Shown in pieces: positions 22,901-35,437 of a stretch of DNA of 64,000 nucleotides (positions are counted from its first letter, which is position 1; every line of letters begins with the position of its first letter). The notes under the pieces were generated by a model, which was not told the DNA's origin, did not search any database, and saw nothing but the letters and a program-made list of their open reading frames with translations. The stretch is from Austropuccinia psidii. Lineage: Eukaryota; Basidiomycota; Pucciniomycetes; Pucciniales; Sphaerophragmiaceae. The DNA is taken from assembly GCA_023105745.1 (NCBI GenBank), contig JALGQZ010000018.1, positions 13,758,273-13,822,272 on the forward strand. Reading direction: 5' to 3'. The translations under genes and the position numbers were made by a program.

Positions 22901-24917
22901 ATTGTACATTGATGCATGTGGAGATGGATTAGGGGCAGCCCTACATCAAGTCCAAATTATTGATGACAAACCTACAGAAGGACCAGTTTGTTACATCTCA
23001 AGGCAAATCAAACCAACAGAAGCCAGATATGGTGCAAGCCAAATGGAGTGCTTATGCTTGGTATGGGCACTTGAGAAATTACACTATTATCTTGATGGCA
23101 GTGTTTTTGAAGTGATAACTGACTGTAATGCAGTAAAATCACTTCTTAACATGAAAACTCCCAACAGACACATGTTGAGATGGCAAATAGCCATTCAGTA
23201 ATATAGAGGAAACATGACTATAGTCCACAAAGCAGGAAACATTCACACAAATGCTGATGGACTTAGCAGGTGGGCATTAGCCAACACTCCTGATAACCAA
23301 GCTTATGTACCCTTGGAAGCTGAACCACAGATTCCAATTGAAGGGATTAATATAACTGATATTGGGACTGAATTCTTTGAAGAGGTCAGAGAATCTTATA
23401 AGCAAGACAATAATTGCCATATCTTGACTTCTTTATTAGATAAAGACTGCAAAGATACATCTTTGGTAAATGCACTAGATGAAGTTTGGAGAAATTCCTA
23501 TTCTGAAGGGAGATTTCACTTGTTTGATGGGATTATTTACCACAGAACCAAACATTCTTGTGTCATGACATTATGCAGCAGATTGCTTATCAATACAATT
23601 CTTCATGAATGCCATGATAGCATCTACTCTGGACACCTGTCAGAAGACAGAACCCTTGAAAAAGTAAAGAACTGTGCATGGTTGCCATCTTGGAGAAAAG
23701 AAACCATTGAATATTGCCACACCTGTGACAGATGCCAAAAAGCAAACAGGAGTACAGGCAAGAAATTTGGACTTATGATCCATATTCAAGAACCAAAATC
23801 CTCATGGGAAGTTTTTCACATGGATTGGGTCACAGCACTTCCTCCAAGTGGTGACAAAAGTTATAATTCTTGTTTAGTCATTGTAGACAGATATAGCAAG
23901 ACTCCCATATTCTTACCATGTCATAAAGATGACACTGTCATGGACACAGCTCTTCTTCTATGGAGTAGAGTTATTTCTCATACAGGATTATTTAAGAATA
24001 TCATTAGTGACAGAGATTCCAAGCTCACATCTGCACTTTGGACCAATCTTCATAGATTGTTTGGGACTAAGTTATCATTCTCTACAGCATATCACCCTCA
24101 GACAGATCGGCTAGCAGAGAGGATGATTCAAACTTTAGAAGACATGATCAAAAGATTTTGTGCTTATGGGTTAGAATTCAAAGACTCAGATGGCTTTACC
24201 CATGACTGGTGCACTCTGATACCTGCATTAGAATTGGCATACATGACATCAGTCCATTCTTCCACAGGACAAACTCCTGCTATGTTAGAAAAAGGATGGA
24301 ATCCAAGACTCCCAGCAGACACACTGAGGAAAGACTTGATTGACATTAATCCTGCAGCTTACATCTTCAAGATAATGCTTGATAAAGTAAAACATCATGC
24401 AAAACAAAGTATGGATGATCCTTTTGATTATGCAAAACAGAAGTGGGACAAGAGTCATAAAGTACCAGACTTTAAAGTAGGGGACTTAGTTCTACTTTCA
24501 ACCTTGAATTTTAATAATATCAAGGGCCCAAAGAAACTTAAAGATTCTTATGTAGGACCTTTTGTTATTGTTGCCTTACATGGAACCAATGAAGTTCAAG
24601 TGGAATTGAGTGGTGAATTGGAAAATAAACACCCCACTTTTCCAGTCAGCTTGATAAAAATGTATCAACCAGCTGATAAAGAATTGTTTCCTCTAAGGAA
24701 CCCAACTCCTTTAACTGTCCCTCCAGTGGAACAGAATGAAGACAAAAAGATAAGAAAAGTCATTAAAGAAAGGAGACTTAGGGGTAAAAATCAGAGAGAA
24801 TATCTTGTCAGATATAGAAATCCAGTACATGAAGATGAATGGCTGGCAGAATCAGATATACCTGACTCAGATAAACTCTTGAGAAGATTTAGAAATGAAA
24901 GAAGGCCACAAGCCTGA
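19209..24917 (+). pseudogene. Gag-Pol polyprotein of B1 (two TAA codons)
   Basis: Start chosen at ATG 19209 (MVHTRNGSSY); the upstream GTG in frame is unlikely. About 1902 residues. Residues 1-260 overlap ORF1 and are Ser/Gln/Arg-rich. Then coiled gag, the EEWPTFSGEGEYNH gag motif, CCHC knuckle (CHKCGSTSHLANTC, about 618-631), protease DTGA at 739, RT with RMPFGIKNAPSH and YIDD at 1086-1089, RNase H from Asp1235, integrase HHCC and catalytic D1539, D1601, E1637 (last spacing DX35E), GPF module and chromodomain-like [18 protein letters not shown] near the end. Stops: TAA at 22767 (residue 1187) and 23199 (residue 1331). Integrase also has RDSK for the usual RDPK and TDRLAE for TDGLAE. No frameshift. 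Probably dead unless read through. Confidence 0.9.
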
Positions 24918-25050
24918 ATATGTCTATAAATGTGCTTTAAGATACTTGATATGAGTAATGTAAAGAGGTTGGACAGTGGACATTAACCCCCCTTTGGGGC
25001 TTTTTATTATTTCTATCATTGATAAAATTGTAGTACAATTGTATTTTTTG

Positions 25051-25061
25051 GTGGGAGGGAA
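25051..25061 (+). other. Polypurine tract, B1
   Basis: GTGGGAGGGAA immediately before the 3' LTR, after a T-rich stretch. The 133-bp gap from the gag-pol stop also holds a small CCCC-TTT-GGGG hairpin followed by T's near 24990. Confidence 0.7.
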
Positions 25062-26970
25062 TGTGAGCCTTGAGGTATATTTTACATACCCAAATAGGCC
25101 ACAATTATCTTAAAAAGAAATTTTGAATTATGCATAACTCATAAGTCATGCATATATACAAAATTCATCATTTTTGATTTCAGAAAAGATGAATAACTTT
25201 TTATTGAGTAAGTAAATCCATGGATTTAAGGCCATATTTAGATTCTACACTAAAATTCACCTGGGGTAGCTCCATAGAGTGAATAACCTCAAATTAACTC
25301 TTTGAGGTGGTAAAGTGGAAAATACTTCAATACCACATAAAAGATCTGTGAAAATTTTTGTTTTTCTTAATTTCACGCCAAAATAATGGGAAAGTGAGAA
25401 ATCCCATGCTAAATATACACTGAGAATAGTGTTATGCATGTTTTGAGCACTTAATATCATGGTATTCTTACATGGACGTTTGGTACACCCATAGTGGATA
25501 TCTCACTTGAAGCTTAAATTACTATTTTGATGTGAAAAATAGGCAAGGGGGACAAAAGACATCAAAGAGAGCCCGGGTACCCAACTTCTGAGGCCTCAGA
25601 GGAATGGACAGCTCTAAAGCTTGGATCCATGGCTGATCTTGGCCTAATTGGTAAACTAAAACCTTTTGGGAACTTGGTTACCATGTTACAACTACAGTAA
25701 AACTTAAGAAAATAGCAAATAACCTGCTATTTTGACATGCCAAGGAGGTAAAGAGCTACTTAGACTCCTGTAAACATGTCAATTCTTAATGACTTTCCAT
25801 GAATAAACCCCAAAAGAGTAATTAAAACCCTTTTTGGACTTTTATCCATTGATTTACCTCATAGCAACCAGTGAAACACTGATATTTGCAATTCTACGTA
25901 GAAATGAGGTAAAAACTTCAAAAATTCATTAAAAATACAATTCTTAATGAATCTTTCTGAAACTTTCAGGACTAATGGAGAACTGTATTATCTATGGTCC
26001 AACCAAAAATAATTACAGTTCTACTAGTAAAATTAAAAGTTTTACCTACAGTCCATTTTTGACTATTCTACGTGAAACACTGAATCTTCAAAAATTCACA
26101 GTAATTACATCCTGTGATGAAATTGCCAATAACATTGATAACTTTGACAAATAAATTATGATTTTGGAATAAAAGAATATTTACAGATGTTACTCCTTTT
26201 ATTCTTAACCATATTGGGGTTGGTTGTCACGTAAAAGCATCAATTAAGTAATTATGATAATCTTACGTGACAACAGATGATGCAATCAATAATCCAAAAA
26301 GGTTTATTGTTTTCTCACTCACTGGTTCTTCAGTTTGCTCCATGGCACGCCTCTGTGAGCTGTTGTTGACTTAAAAGAAGCCTCTTCTTGCTGTTTTTTC
26401 CACATCATCATCTTATTATCATTTAAAACATTATTACCAACAAGTAAGAATTAGTTATAGCTATTCTTAAGTGTTTTAAATCTTTCAGAATCAATGAGAA
26501 AGACGTGAAATCATAGAATCAAACTATATATTGTTGTAATACTGTTATAAATTTGTTTTGATCCTTAAAATCCACAATTCTACATCAAATCTCTCTATCT
26601 TATCTTTCAATAAGCTCTTTGGAATATTAGTGAGTGATTTATCTTTAATTCTTAAAGTTCTTCTCTAAAATTAGTTTTCTTCAAGAATTATCATTATAAT
26701 TATTCTTGCAAAAGATAATTATATATTAAAATAATTTTATTATTTTAATAAAAGAAGTTTTTATTATTAAAATCTTCTTGTAATTGATTCTAGTAGACAA
26801 TTAATTGCTCACTGTTAAAATCACTAGTAGTGCTTAACACGTGAAAGAAATAATTCTTTAATTACTTAATTTTGGTTATAATAATATTTTATTATTATAT
26901 TTCCTAAGAACAGACATAGTACTGTTGATTAATAGTGATATTATCATCAGTTTCATAGTCACATCTTACA
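25062..26970 (+). repeat. 3' LTR of B1
   Basis: 1909 bp, TGTGAGCCTTGAGG...CACATCTTACA. Matches 16718-18623 with scattered substitutions, including GTAAGA in place of the GTAAGT donor near 26443. The ACGT inverted repeat is conserved at 26223-26274. Confidence 0.92.
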
Positions 26971-26975
26971 TTTCT

Positions 26976-27535
26976 CTTCATGTTAGAATATTTTCCTTTT
27001 ATAATTGGCTTAAAAACTGTTAAACCAATCAAAAAAAGATTCAAAAAAACTTTTTTCTATTATTTTAAACCTTTTAATCATGTGAAAAAATACTTATAAT
27101 CATTTTTACCTTTGAAACACCCTATAAGTGAATTAAAGTATATTTCATCACTGTTAGATTTGTCACTTTGTTTCCAAATTAACTCTTGTTACTTTTGGGC
27201 ATGTCTTCTTATTGAAAAAATTCTTAAAGACTTTGTTCTCATCTTAATTGCCTGCAGTTCTTTACTCAATTAATTCCAGTTGAAATTCCTCTTGAAGAGA
27301 TTTCTTTTGCAGCCTTAAATATCTCTTGTAGAGTATTTTTGGAACAAATTTTTATCTTTTGTAAAGCAATAAATCTTTATAATATAATTATTTTCTACTC
27401 ATAAAATGAAAAAAAATAAATTTGGTGTTATTTCTCTTAAAAATCTTAAATTTCAATCATATTGTACCTTATACAAATTTTGAAGACAGGACAAGTACTT
27501 GGTTGTTAATCCAATTTTGATATCCACACCAAACA
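26976..27535 (+). repeat. 5' LTR of A2, second part
   Basis: Resumes at CTTCATGTTAGAAT exactly where the first part stopped, and ends CACACCAAACA. The two parts total 1770 bp, matching the 1766-bp 3' LTR at 33672-35437. Confidence 0.85.
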
Positions 27536-27537
27536 TT

Positions 27538-27550
27538 TGGTGGCCCAGCC
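27538..27550 (+). other. Primer-binding site, A2
   Basis: TGGTGGCCCAGCC, two bases after the LTR; one substitution from the A1 site. Confidence 0.6.
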
Positions 27551-27745
27551 ATGATATTTTACCTGTGAAACAATTATTTACATTTTTAATCTTTTTATTC
27601 TATTGAAAAATTTGAAAATGCATAAAAAATACTTATAATTCAAAATAAAACCTTTTTCATACTATAAGTGAGGCTTCATTTTTTCATTTCCCTTTTGAAA
27701 AAATCTTTTTTTAAATTAAATAATTTCTTTTTCATTTAATTCCAG

Positions 27746-28629
27746 TATCTGAGAATGTGTTAAGACAAGAAAACATTGAAACAGTATCAACAGTTACTAG
27801 TATTATCCCTGTAAGTACTGTCAATTCTGAGCATATGAGTACTATTATTATAGCTCAGAAGAAATGCCCAGAACCAATTTCTTAAGAATTAATTAATTTA
27901 GACATTAGTAATACCCTCCAAAAAGCTAAGAATTTTGTCAATAGTATGTTTTTTGACATAGGATTACTATTTTAAGCTTTTTTTATCATAATTATGCCTT
28001 CAACCAGATCAGGAGCAAGCTATAACCCCTCAAGCAGCTCCCAAAAAGCCTATAGACGTGATTATGGCAGAATCAAATCAGTTACAGAAGGACAAGTGCC
28101 AGTGAATGAAGCTGATAACACTTCTTTACCTTCAAAAAAAAGATCTTAAACCACCATAAGAAGCCTCTGTGAACATATACAAAGCCATCCAGAAGGCTTA
28201 AAACAGTGCCTTACAGCACAAATAGTACCAGATCCTTGCAGATCTGTGGAAAAACTTCATTAATTCTTACCTTACTGTGGGAAAGTTTCTGAGCCATCCC
28301 AGCACTTTCAAGTTACTCGACGGATGACATCCATTAATGCAAAAGAAAAACATGATGCTTTTAACAGCAGAATGGAGGAACAACAACCCTCCACCACCCA
28401 AGCAAGTGCAAAAACAGCCCCAATAGCCAGAAGCAGCAATTCCAACATGAAAAAGAAGCTACAAGCTCAGAACAAGGGAAAAGGAAGGGCACAAGCCACA
28501 AAACCATACAGCCAGGGATACGGACTCCCAAAGATACAGAAGGATGCCATGGAAAATGTGTTTCAGATGGCCAGAAGTATGATGAAATTACAGAAAAAGG
28601 AGGAAGAAAGACTAAAATATCAGAAATGA
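27746..28629 (+). pseudogene. ORF1 of A2 (two exons, broken)
   Basis: Exon 1 is 27746-27943, after acceptor TTCCAG. The split start is lost because the A1 TG is TA here. It encodes RQENIETVSTVTSI, as in A1, with an in-frame TAA near 27882. The mini-intron is 27944-28007 (donor GTATGT, 64 nt). Exon 2 begins QEQAITPQAAPKKPIDVIMA, closely matching A1. After several lesions, the C-terminal part from about 28384 is open: TAPIARSSNSN, then SQGYGLPKIQKDAMENVFQM, homologous to the end of B1 ORF1. It stops at TGA 28627-28629, overlapping the ATG at 28626 (ATGA) of the gag segment MISDILDD. This copy preserves the ORF1 3' end that A1 has lost. Inactive. Confidence 0.6.
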
Positions 28630-31600
28630 TTTCTGACATTCTGGATGACATTCCAAGTTTTGACATAACTATAAATGACATGAAAAGTCATATTTCTGAT
28701 GAAAATTCATCAATTTGTAACACACTTAAGACAATTAATCTAGTTTTTAGCCAAATAAATGAAATACTCATGTGTTTTGAAAATGTTTCAAGAAAAATTA
28801 AAACTTCCAATAATAAAAATTCCTTTGGTAATAAGATAAATGAACAATCTGCCATTATAAAGGAATTGACAAATAAATAATCTAAATTCAATATCGATGA
28901 CATAATTGAAACAAGAATCAAACAAGCCTTAAATATTATGAAAGCAGATAATAAGGAAGTCCTTGATTACATTTCAACTTCATTTACTGAAGTAAAGACA
29001 TATACAATTGCCTTGAAAAAGTGTTTTGACACCTCACAAGAGGAAGTATTGAAATTGACAATGAAATTGAATCAACTCATTTCTGATAGTAATAGACAGA
29101 CAGAATTATGGAAAGAAATGACAATTGAAGGAGACATGTATAAAATTGAATTAATTAATTTATTACAAGGTTTTCAAAATGAATTCAGAAATCTTCAAAG
29201 GTGTAGCACCAGTAAAGTGAATGATTTTGAAAAACTACTGCACACCTTACCAAGAATGTCTACACCTCTGAATCAAAATGAGTGTACAAGAAATTAAAAC
29301 CAACAAGTATTGGATGTAGAAAATTCACAATTAAAAAATGATTTTTACACTTCTTTCCATACCTTTGAACCATCAATCGCCCAAGGACTCTTGAAAGAAG
29401 TCCCAAAACTTAAGGAATGGCCTCACTTAAGTGGTGAAGGAGGATATGAGCATATGGAATTAATCAGAGGTATTGAAATTATTAAAGAAGATTTTGAATT
29501 ACTAAACAGATTGGTTACAGAAATATTTAACACCTTGTTTCCAAATATGCTCATAGATGGTATATCAAATTAAGAAAAGCACATGGACACCAAAGCTGGA
29601 ATTGGTGGACAACCCAAATTATTGATAAATGGGCCAATGATGCCTGGAGATTTAAGTTGGAAACAGACTTTGAATATGATAAATTTAATTCTCAAAAAAA
29701 TACAGCTTTACTATGGATTTGACAACAGAAAGACAGATTAACAGCATTATATCCTGACATGTCAGAATTTGTGATTCACAGAAAAATTCTGAGACAATGT
29801 GGAGGTGACATAGAGAATTCTATCCAAAGCAGGACTACTGAACAATCTTCAGCAGAAGATATAATAAATATATTGGAAGAAGTAACCACCAGAACCTAAA
29901 TTGGTTCTAGTAGGGTCAATCTTTAGACAAGGTCTAATACACCTTGGAAAGATTATGTGGAGAAAAATCCCAAAGGAAATTCTAATAATATGAAGTATAA
30001 ATCTGAAGATGTAATCAGAAAGTGCCATATTTTCCAGAGAGCCACAAATTTGGCTAATAAATGTCCCAAAAAGGGAAAAATAAATTAAATTGACATTGAG
30101 AGGGAACCTGATGTTGGAAAAGATGATGTAAATGAAGAAAATTAAGATGATAAATCATCACTATTTCTTGAGTCTTCAAAGAATATATAAAATAATAATT
30201 TCAAATTTGACATCATGAAGCTTTATTCCCACTTACCACAATTGAGCAATGGTCAACTTGATTTGTAAAAACTTCAAGATGAACAACTTATTAACACCAA
30301 GCAAAACAGGGAAAAGGCTATACAGCTGGTAATTCCTGTATAACAGAAGTGGTAATGCATAAAAAACTCATTAAATGTTTACTTGACCCAGGAGCCTTCT
30401 TCTCTTGTTCTGGGAAATAGTTTCTTAAAAACTTTGTACCAAATTTTAAAGATCAATTATTAGCAATTGATGGCATCAAATTCAACAGTGCAAGTAATCC
30501 CATGAAAGCATTGGGAATATTTGAAACTACTGTCCTATTTCAACATATAAATGGAAATTTAAGAATAACTGTTGAATTTGTTGTTATGGAAAACTGCTCT
30601 AGTACCCATTTTATATTGGGGAATGATGACATAATAGTTTATGGCATAGATTCACATAACAATAAAGAAAGATACTTTATTATTGGGGAAAATTAGCCTC
30701 AAAAATTTGCCTTTCTACCTGTTAAAAGACAAATTACAGTTAATGAAGAATGACCAGTCAGCTTAGAGTTGGAGAAATTCAAATCTGAACAGTTAAATAA
30801 AGCTGAAGTAAGTCTTTACCTTACTAATAAACAGGAAAATGAACTCGTTAACCTTATATATGACCACAGAGAAGCCTTTGGGGGCAATGTTTGGTCATTA
30901 AGTTGACATTATCTTGAATATTGAGAGAAATTATCTACCACTATTGAGAAGACCTGCATATCCAGGAAGCCCAAAATAAAGAGAAGCCCTGGAGCTCAAT
31001 ATTAAAGAACTTTTAGACCTTGGTGTAATAAGAAAGGGTGGACACAATTAGGAATTAGAAGTAACCACACCAGTCATAGTGGCATGGCATAATGGAAAAT
31101 ACAGAATGATTGGGGACTTTAGACTTCTGAACACTTACACCATCCCAGACAGGTATCCCATACCAAAATTCCAAATTTCCCTTACTCAAATACTTTAAGA
31201 AGGATGATTAATCATTTAAATTGATGAAATTATTGTCTGTTACAAGAATTGAGAAAAACATATTTACAGATCACCCAGAGTTTTGGGAAAAATTCAATCT
31301 GCACACATAAAAACTTCTTTAAAGGAATGTCACTTTGGATTTAAAGAAATCAAAGCCCTGGAACATGTAGTATATATTCTATCCCTTGGAATTTCAAATA
31401 ACAAAGTTTCAGCAGTATTAATGAAACCCCTCCTCAGAAAAAGGGAAATTCAGTCAGTTTTTTTATATTCAGGATAGTAAAGGAAGAAAATTAAAGACTT
31501 TGCATCCATAGAAAGACCTCTTTATAGATTGTGTGACAAAGACACAGTATTTGAGATGAGTTCTTACAGAGTCAAAGCGTTTGAATATTTGGGACAAGCC

Positions 31601-33647
31601 TTAACCACTGCTCCACTTTTACTGATGCCAGAATTTAAGCTATCCTTTAGGATTTATATTGATTCATCAGGGGATGGGCTAGGTGCTGAAATTCATCAAG
31701 TACAGAGTATTAATGAAAAACCTGTGGAAGGGCCTATATGTTTCATATCTAGGAAGATCAAACCAGCTGAAGCCAGATATGGGAAAGTCAAATGGAGTGT
31801 TGATGCCTTGGGCAAACCTCATTACTTTCCAGAAAGATGTGTTTTTGAAGTAATGACAGATCTTACCACTGTTAAATAACTTCTAAACATGGAAACACCC
31901 AACAGAAATATCCTCAGATGGAGGATAGCCATACAAGAGTATGGAGGTAATACAATAATTATTTAAAAAGATGGTAATATTCAAAAAAATTCAGATGGAC
32001 TAAGAAGATGGCCATTAGCAAATGACATTGATAATCCTGCTTATGTACCAGAAGAAGCTTTCCCACAGATCCCAATAGAAGAAATAAGTGTTACAGACCT
32101 GAACAACACCTTCTTTGAGGAAGTAAGGAACAGTTATACTCAGGATAAGAATTGTAGCATCCTATGCCAATTACTTAGTAAGGAATCTAAAGATAACTAC
32201 TTAATACATGAATTAGATTAAATATGGAATAAATAATATGATTAAGGAAGATTCCATTTACTTGATGGAATAATTTGCCATATGACTAAATACACATGTG
32301 AAATTGAAGTTGTGGACAGATCCTTAATCAATATTGTACTAAAAGAATGCCATGACAGCCCCTTCTTAGGACAGTACAAGGGAGAAAGTCAAGAGCTGTA
32401 TATGATGGCCAATGTGGCAAATGGATGTTTCAGAGTATTTCAAAACCTGTGAAAGATTTAAAAAGGAAAATGAATCCACTGGAATAAGACTTGGAAATAT
32501 GATTGAAATCCAAGAACCCAGCAGACCTTGGGAAATTGTTCATATGGATTGAGTATGTGGGCTACCACCAGGGGGTGATAGAAGCTATAATGCATTCCTA
32601 GTGATTGTTGACAGGTTCAGTAAGACTTCAATATTTTTTCCATGTAACAAAGATGATACAGCCATGGATACAGCTCCTCTGATATGAAATAGAGTAGTAT
32701 CATGGACTGGAATATTCACAAACATCATTAGTGACAGGGATTTAAAATTTACCTCAGAACTGTGGACAAACCTTCACCAATTTTTTGTAGAAAAGTTATC
32801 TTTCCCTACAGCTTACCATCCAAAAAATGATGGTCTAGCTGAAAGAATGATCCAAACTTTGGAAGACATGGTCAGAATATTTTGTGCATATGGCCTAGAA
32901 TTTGAAGATTGTGATGGATTAACCCAAGATTGGTGTACCATTCTACCAACACTGGAACTGGCATACAAAACATCCATTCATTCCAGTACCAGTAAAGCTC
33001 CTGCTATTCTAGAAAAATGATGGAATCCCAAATTACCCCAAGATTCCTTGAGGAAAGATTTGGTTGAAATACATCCCACAGCTAGTAGCTTCAAACAAAT
33101 GCTATAAAAGGATAGAAATCATGAATCAAGGTGAATGGAAGACCAACTTGCATATGAAAAAGACAAATGGGGCAAATAACATGCTACTCCCGACTTCAAA
33201 GTGGGAGATTTGGTACTTGTATCTACCACTAACTTCAATAACAGCAAAGGATGTGAAAAACTCAAAAGCTCCTTTGCAGGAACTTTTGTTATTAAGGCCC
33301 TCTATGGAGAATATGCTTTTGATGTAGAACTATCCGAGGAACTTAGTAATAAGCATCCTACATTTCCAGTAAGCTTAATAAAGACATATAAATCTAGTGA
33401 TGCTGAAAAATTTCCCTTGATAAATAAAGTTCCCCAGCATATACCTCCTGTTGAATCATCTGGTACAAAGAAAATTGCCAAAGTTCTCAAAGAAAGAAAG
33501 TTGAGAACCAAGAAACTAAGGGAATACCATGTCAGGTACAGTGACCCAACTTGTGAAGATGAATGGTTGGCAGAAAAAGACATAACTGAAGCTACCAAGC
33601 TTCTCAGAAGGTTCAACAACACTAGAAATAGCAATATTACAAAGTAA
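28626..33647 (+). pseudogene. Gag-Pol of A2 (heavily decayed)
   Basis: Begins MISDILDDIPSF in the gag frame and ends with a chromodomain-like REYHVRYSDPTCEDEWLAEK before 33647. Recognisable segments: gag SGEGGYEHMELIRG (about 29430); damaged zinc knuckle near 30025 (Cys to Phe); protease DPGA at 30385-30396; RT start; YIDD decayed to an IDE form near 31220; RNase H (YIDSSGDGLGAE, about 31660); integrase with lost zinc ligands near 32370; GPF module near 33270. More than twenty stops or frameshifts. The RT core between LTQI and the GWLIIYIDD region is missing (deletion at about 31195, roughly 200 bp). Dead copy, useful as a sister sequence for polarising A1 mutations. Confidence 0.85.
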
Positions 33648-33671
33648 TATTCTTTTTTTAGGGGGAGGGAA

Positions 33672-35437
33672 TGTGTACCTTAGAGGTATTTTCATATACC
33701 CAAAAGACCACAAATAATAAAAAATAATACAACTATAAATAAGATAAATTTATTTATAAAAAAATTAAAATATAAATATAAAATCTATATAAAAAATTAA
33801 AATTTTAATTACAAGTGAAAAATAAAATTGTGAAAACACCTTTTTACTTGAAAAAATTAAGTAAAATGAATTTCCAACAAAAATATTAAAATTAAAATAT
33901 TTTTGGAAAAAAGATTAAATAAAAATTATTACAGCTTTTTATCCAACAAATAAACATATGAAGATTATCTTACCATCTCATTCCTCATAAAAAATATGGT
34001 GGGGTCACCTATGGGTAAATTTCTGTAACTCAATTCTAAATAAGCTTAAATTAAGTTTTTACTATTTTCTGAATAAAAATTGAAACTCCTCCACAACATT
34101 AATATAATTAACACCACATGTGCTGTTAAAAATCAATTTCTGTGTTAAAATTGAAATGTGGTGTGTAGTTTAGATGTTATGAGGAATTGAACTATTTTCA
34201 ATTGAAATGTCAAAATGTGCCCATGTATTACATAAGTGAACTTTCATCTACATATGAGGTATCAATTATTACAGTTGTTTACTGTAAAAACTCAATTTAA
34301 TTACATATGTAAATTACAAGTGTAGTACATGATGAGGCATTAAAGAAAAAATAAATCGGAAATATTGATTCTGGGGGGAAAGGAATATTGGCTCCAAGGG
34401 TGCCATACTCCCTCAAACTCCTTGCTGACAAGCGTGGGATGTCAAAATTTATGCAAGAGTTTATCAATTTTGGCCTGGAATTGAGTCACAGGGTCTGTGA
34501 CTCAATTGATGACAAGGTTTTGATACCAACCAGGGCAGTTTTAACTGTTGCCAAGAGGGTAAAACTACCCTCATGTTGAGAAAATCTTAGTAAAAACAGG
34601 TTTAACTGGTTTTGACGCCCCTTACACACATTCTGACATGTTTCAAAGGCTTGAAACCAGGTATTACCATAGCAATGGCTGAGATAAAGGTCTAAAATAG
34701 CTAAAACCAGCCCTTTTTGGTCTAAAACAGGTTTCAATGATGCTATAATTGGATTTTTTGTTGTCATAGTTTTTTCCACGACTGAGAATAGTAAATTTCG
34801 CTTTTAGAGTAAGAAAATTGGTGGCTATAAAAGAATGTCTTCTTTGCCCCACTCTTCTCTTCATGTTAGATCCTTTTCATTTTATAATTAGTTTAAACAC
34901 TGTTAAACCAATCAATAAAAGATTCCGACCACCTTTTTTATATCATTTTAAATCTTTTAACCACTTTAAGAGATTATTATGATCATTTTCTGTAGCTCTT
35001 ATAATCATTTTTACCCTTGAGCCACACCATAAGTGACTTAAAGCATCTTTCATCATGGTTAAATTTTTCAATTTATTTCCAAGAAAATTCTGGTAAATGT
35101 TGTATTTTTTCTCTTTCATAATATATTTAAAGACATTTTTCTTATATCAATTTACTGGAGTTATTTTCTCAATTAATTTCAATTAAAATTCCTCTTGAAG
35201 GAATTTGCTTTTCAGCCTTAAATATATCTTGTAAAGTATTTTTGTAATACATTGTTACTGTGGGTAAAACAATAAATCTTCATAATATAACTTTTTATTA
35301 TTATAAAGTCAAAAGCAATAAATTTAGCATGATTTATCCTAAAAATCTTAAATCTTAGTCAGATTTTACCTTATACAAATTTTGAGGACAGGAAAAGTAC
35401 TTTATTTTTGATCAAAGTTTCATATCCACACCTTACA
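33672..35437 (+). repeat. 3' LTR of A2
   Basis: 1766 bp, TGTACCTTAGAGG...CACACCTTACA, preceded by the polypurine tract AGGGGGAGGGAA (33660-33671). TATA near 34825. Confidence 0.88.

Larger units (their letters stand above)
16718..26970 (+). mobile_element. Ty3/gypsy element B1 (family B), nearly intact
   Basis: Two LTRs of 1906 and 1909 bp, about 97% alike by eye. Perfect 5-bp target duplication TTTCT (16713-16717 and 26971-26975) inside the A2 LTR. Full internal order with only two nonsense codons in gag-pol and one in ORF1. Youngest full-length insertion by nesting position. Confidence 0.95.
15508..35437 (+). mobile_element. Element A2 (family A, decayed)
   Basis: Starts TGTTAGGCTTAG (decayed TGTGAGCC), ends CACACCTTACA. 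Inserted in C1 with a likely 5-bp duplication ACCAG (15503-15507) versus ACAAG (35438-35442). Internal order as in A1, but with many stops and indels and a deleted RT core. Its 5' LTR is split by B1. Confidence 0.85.
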
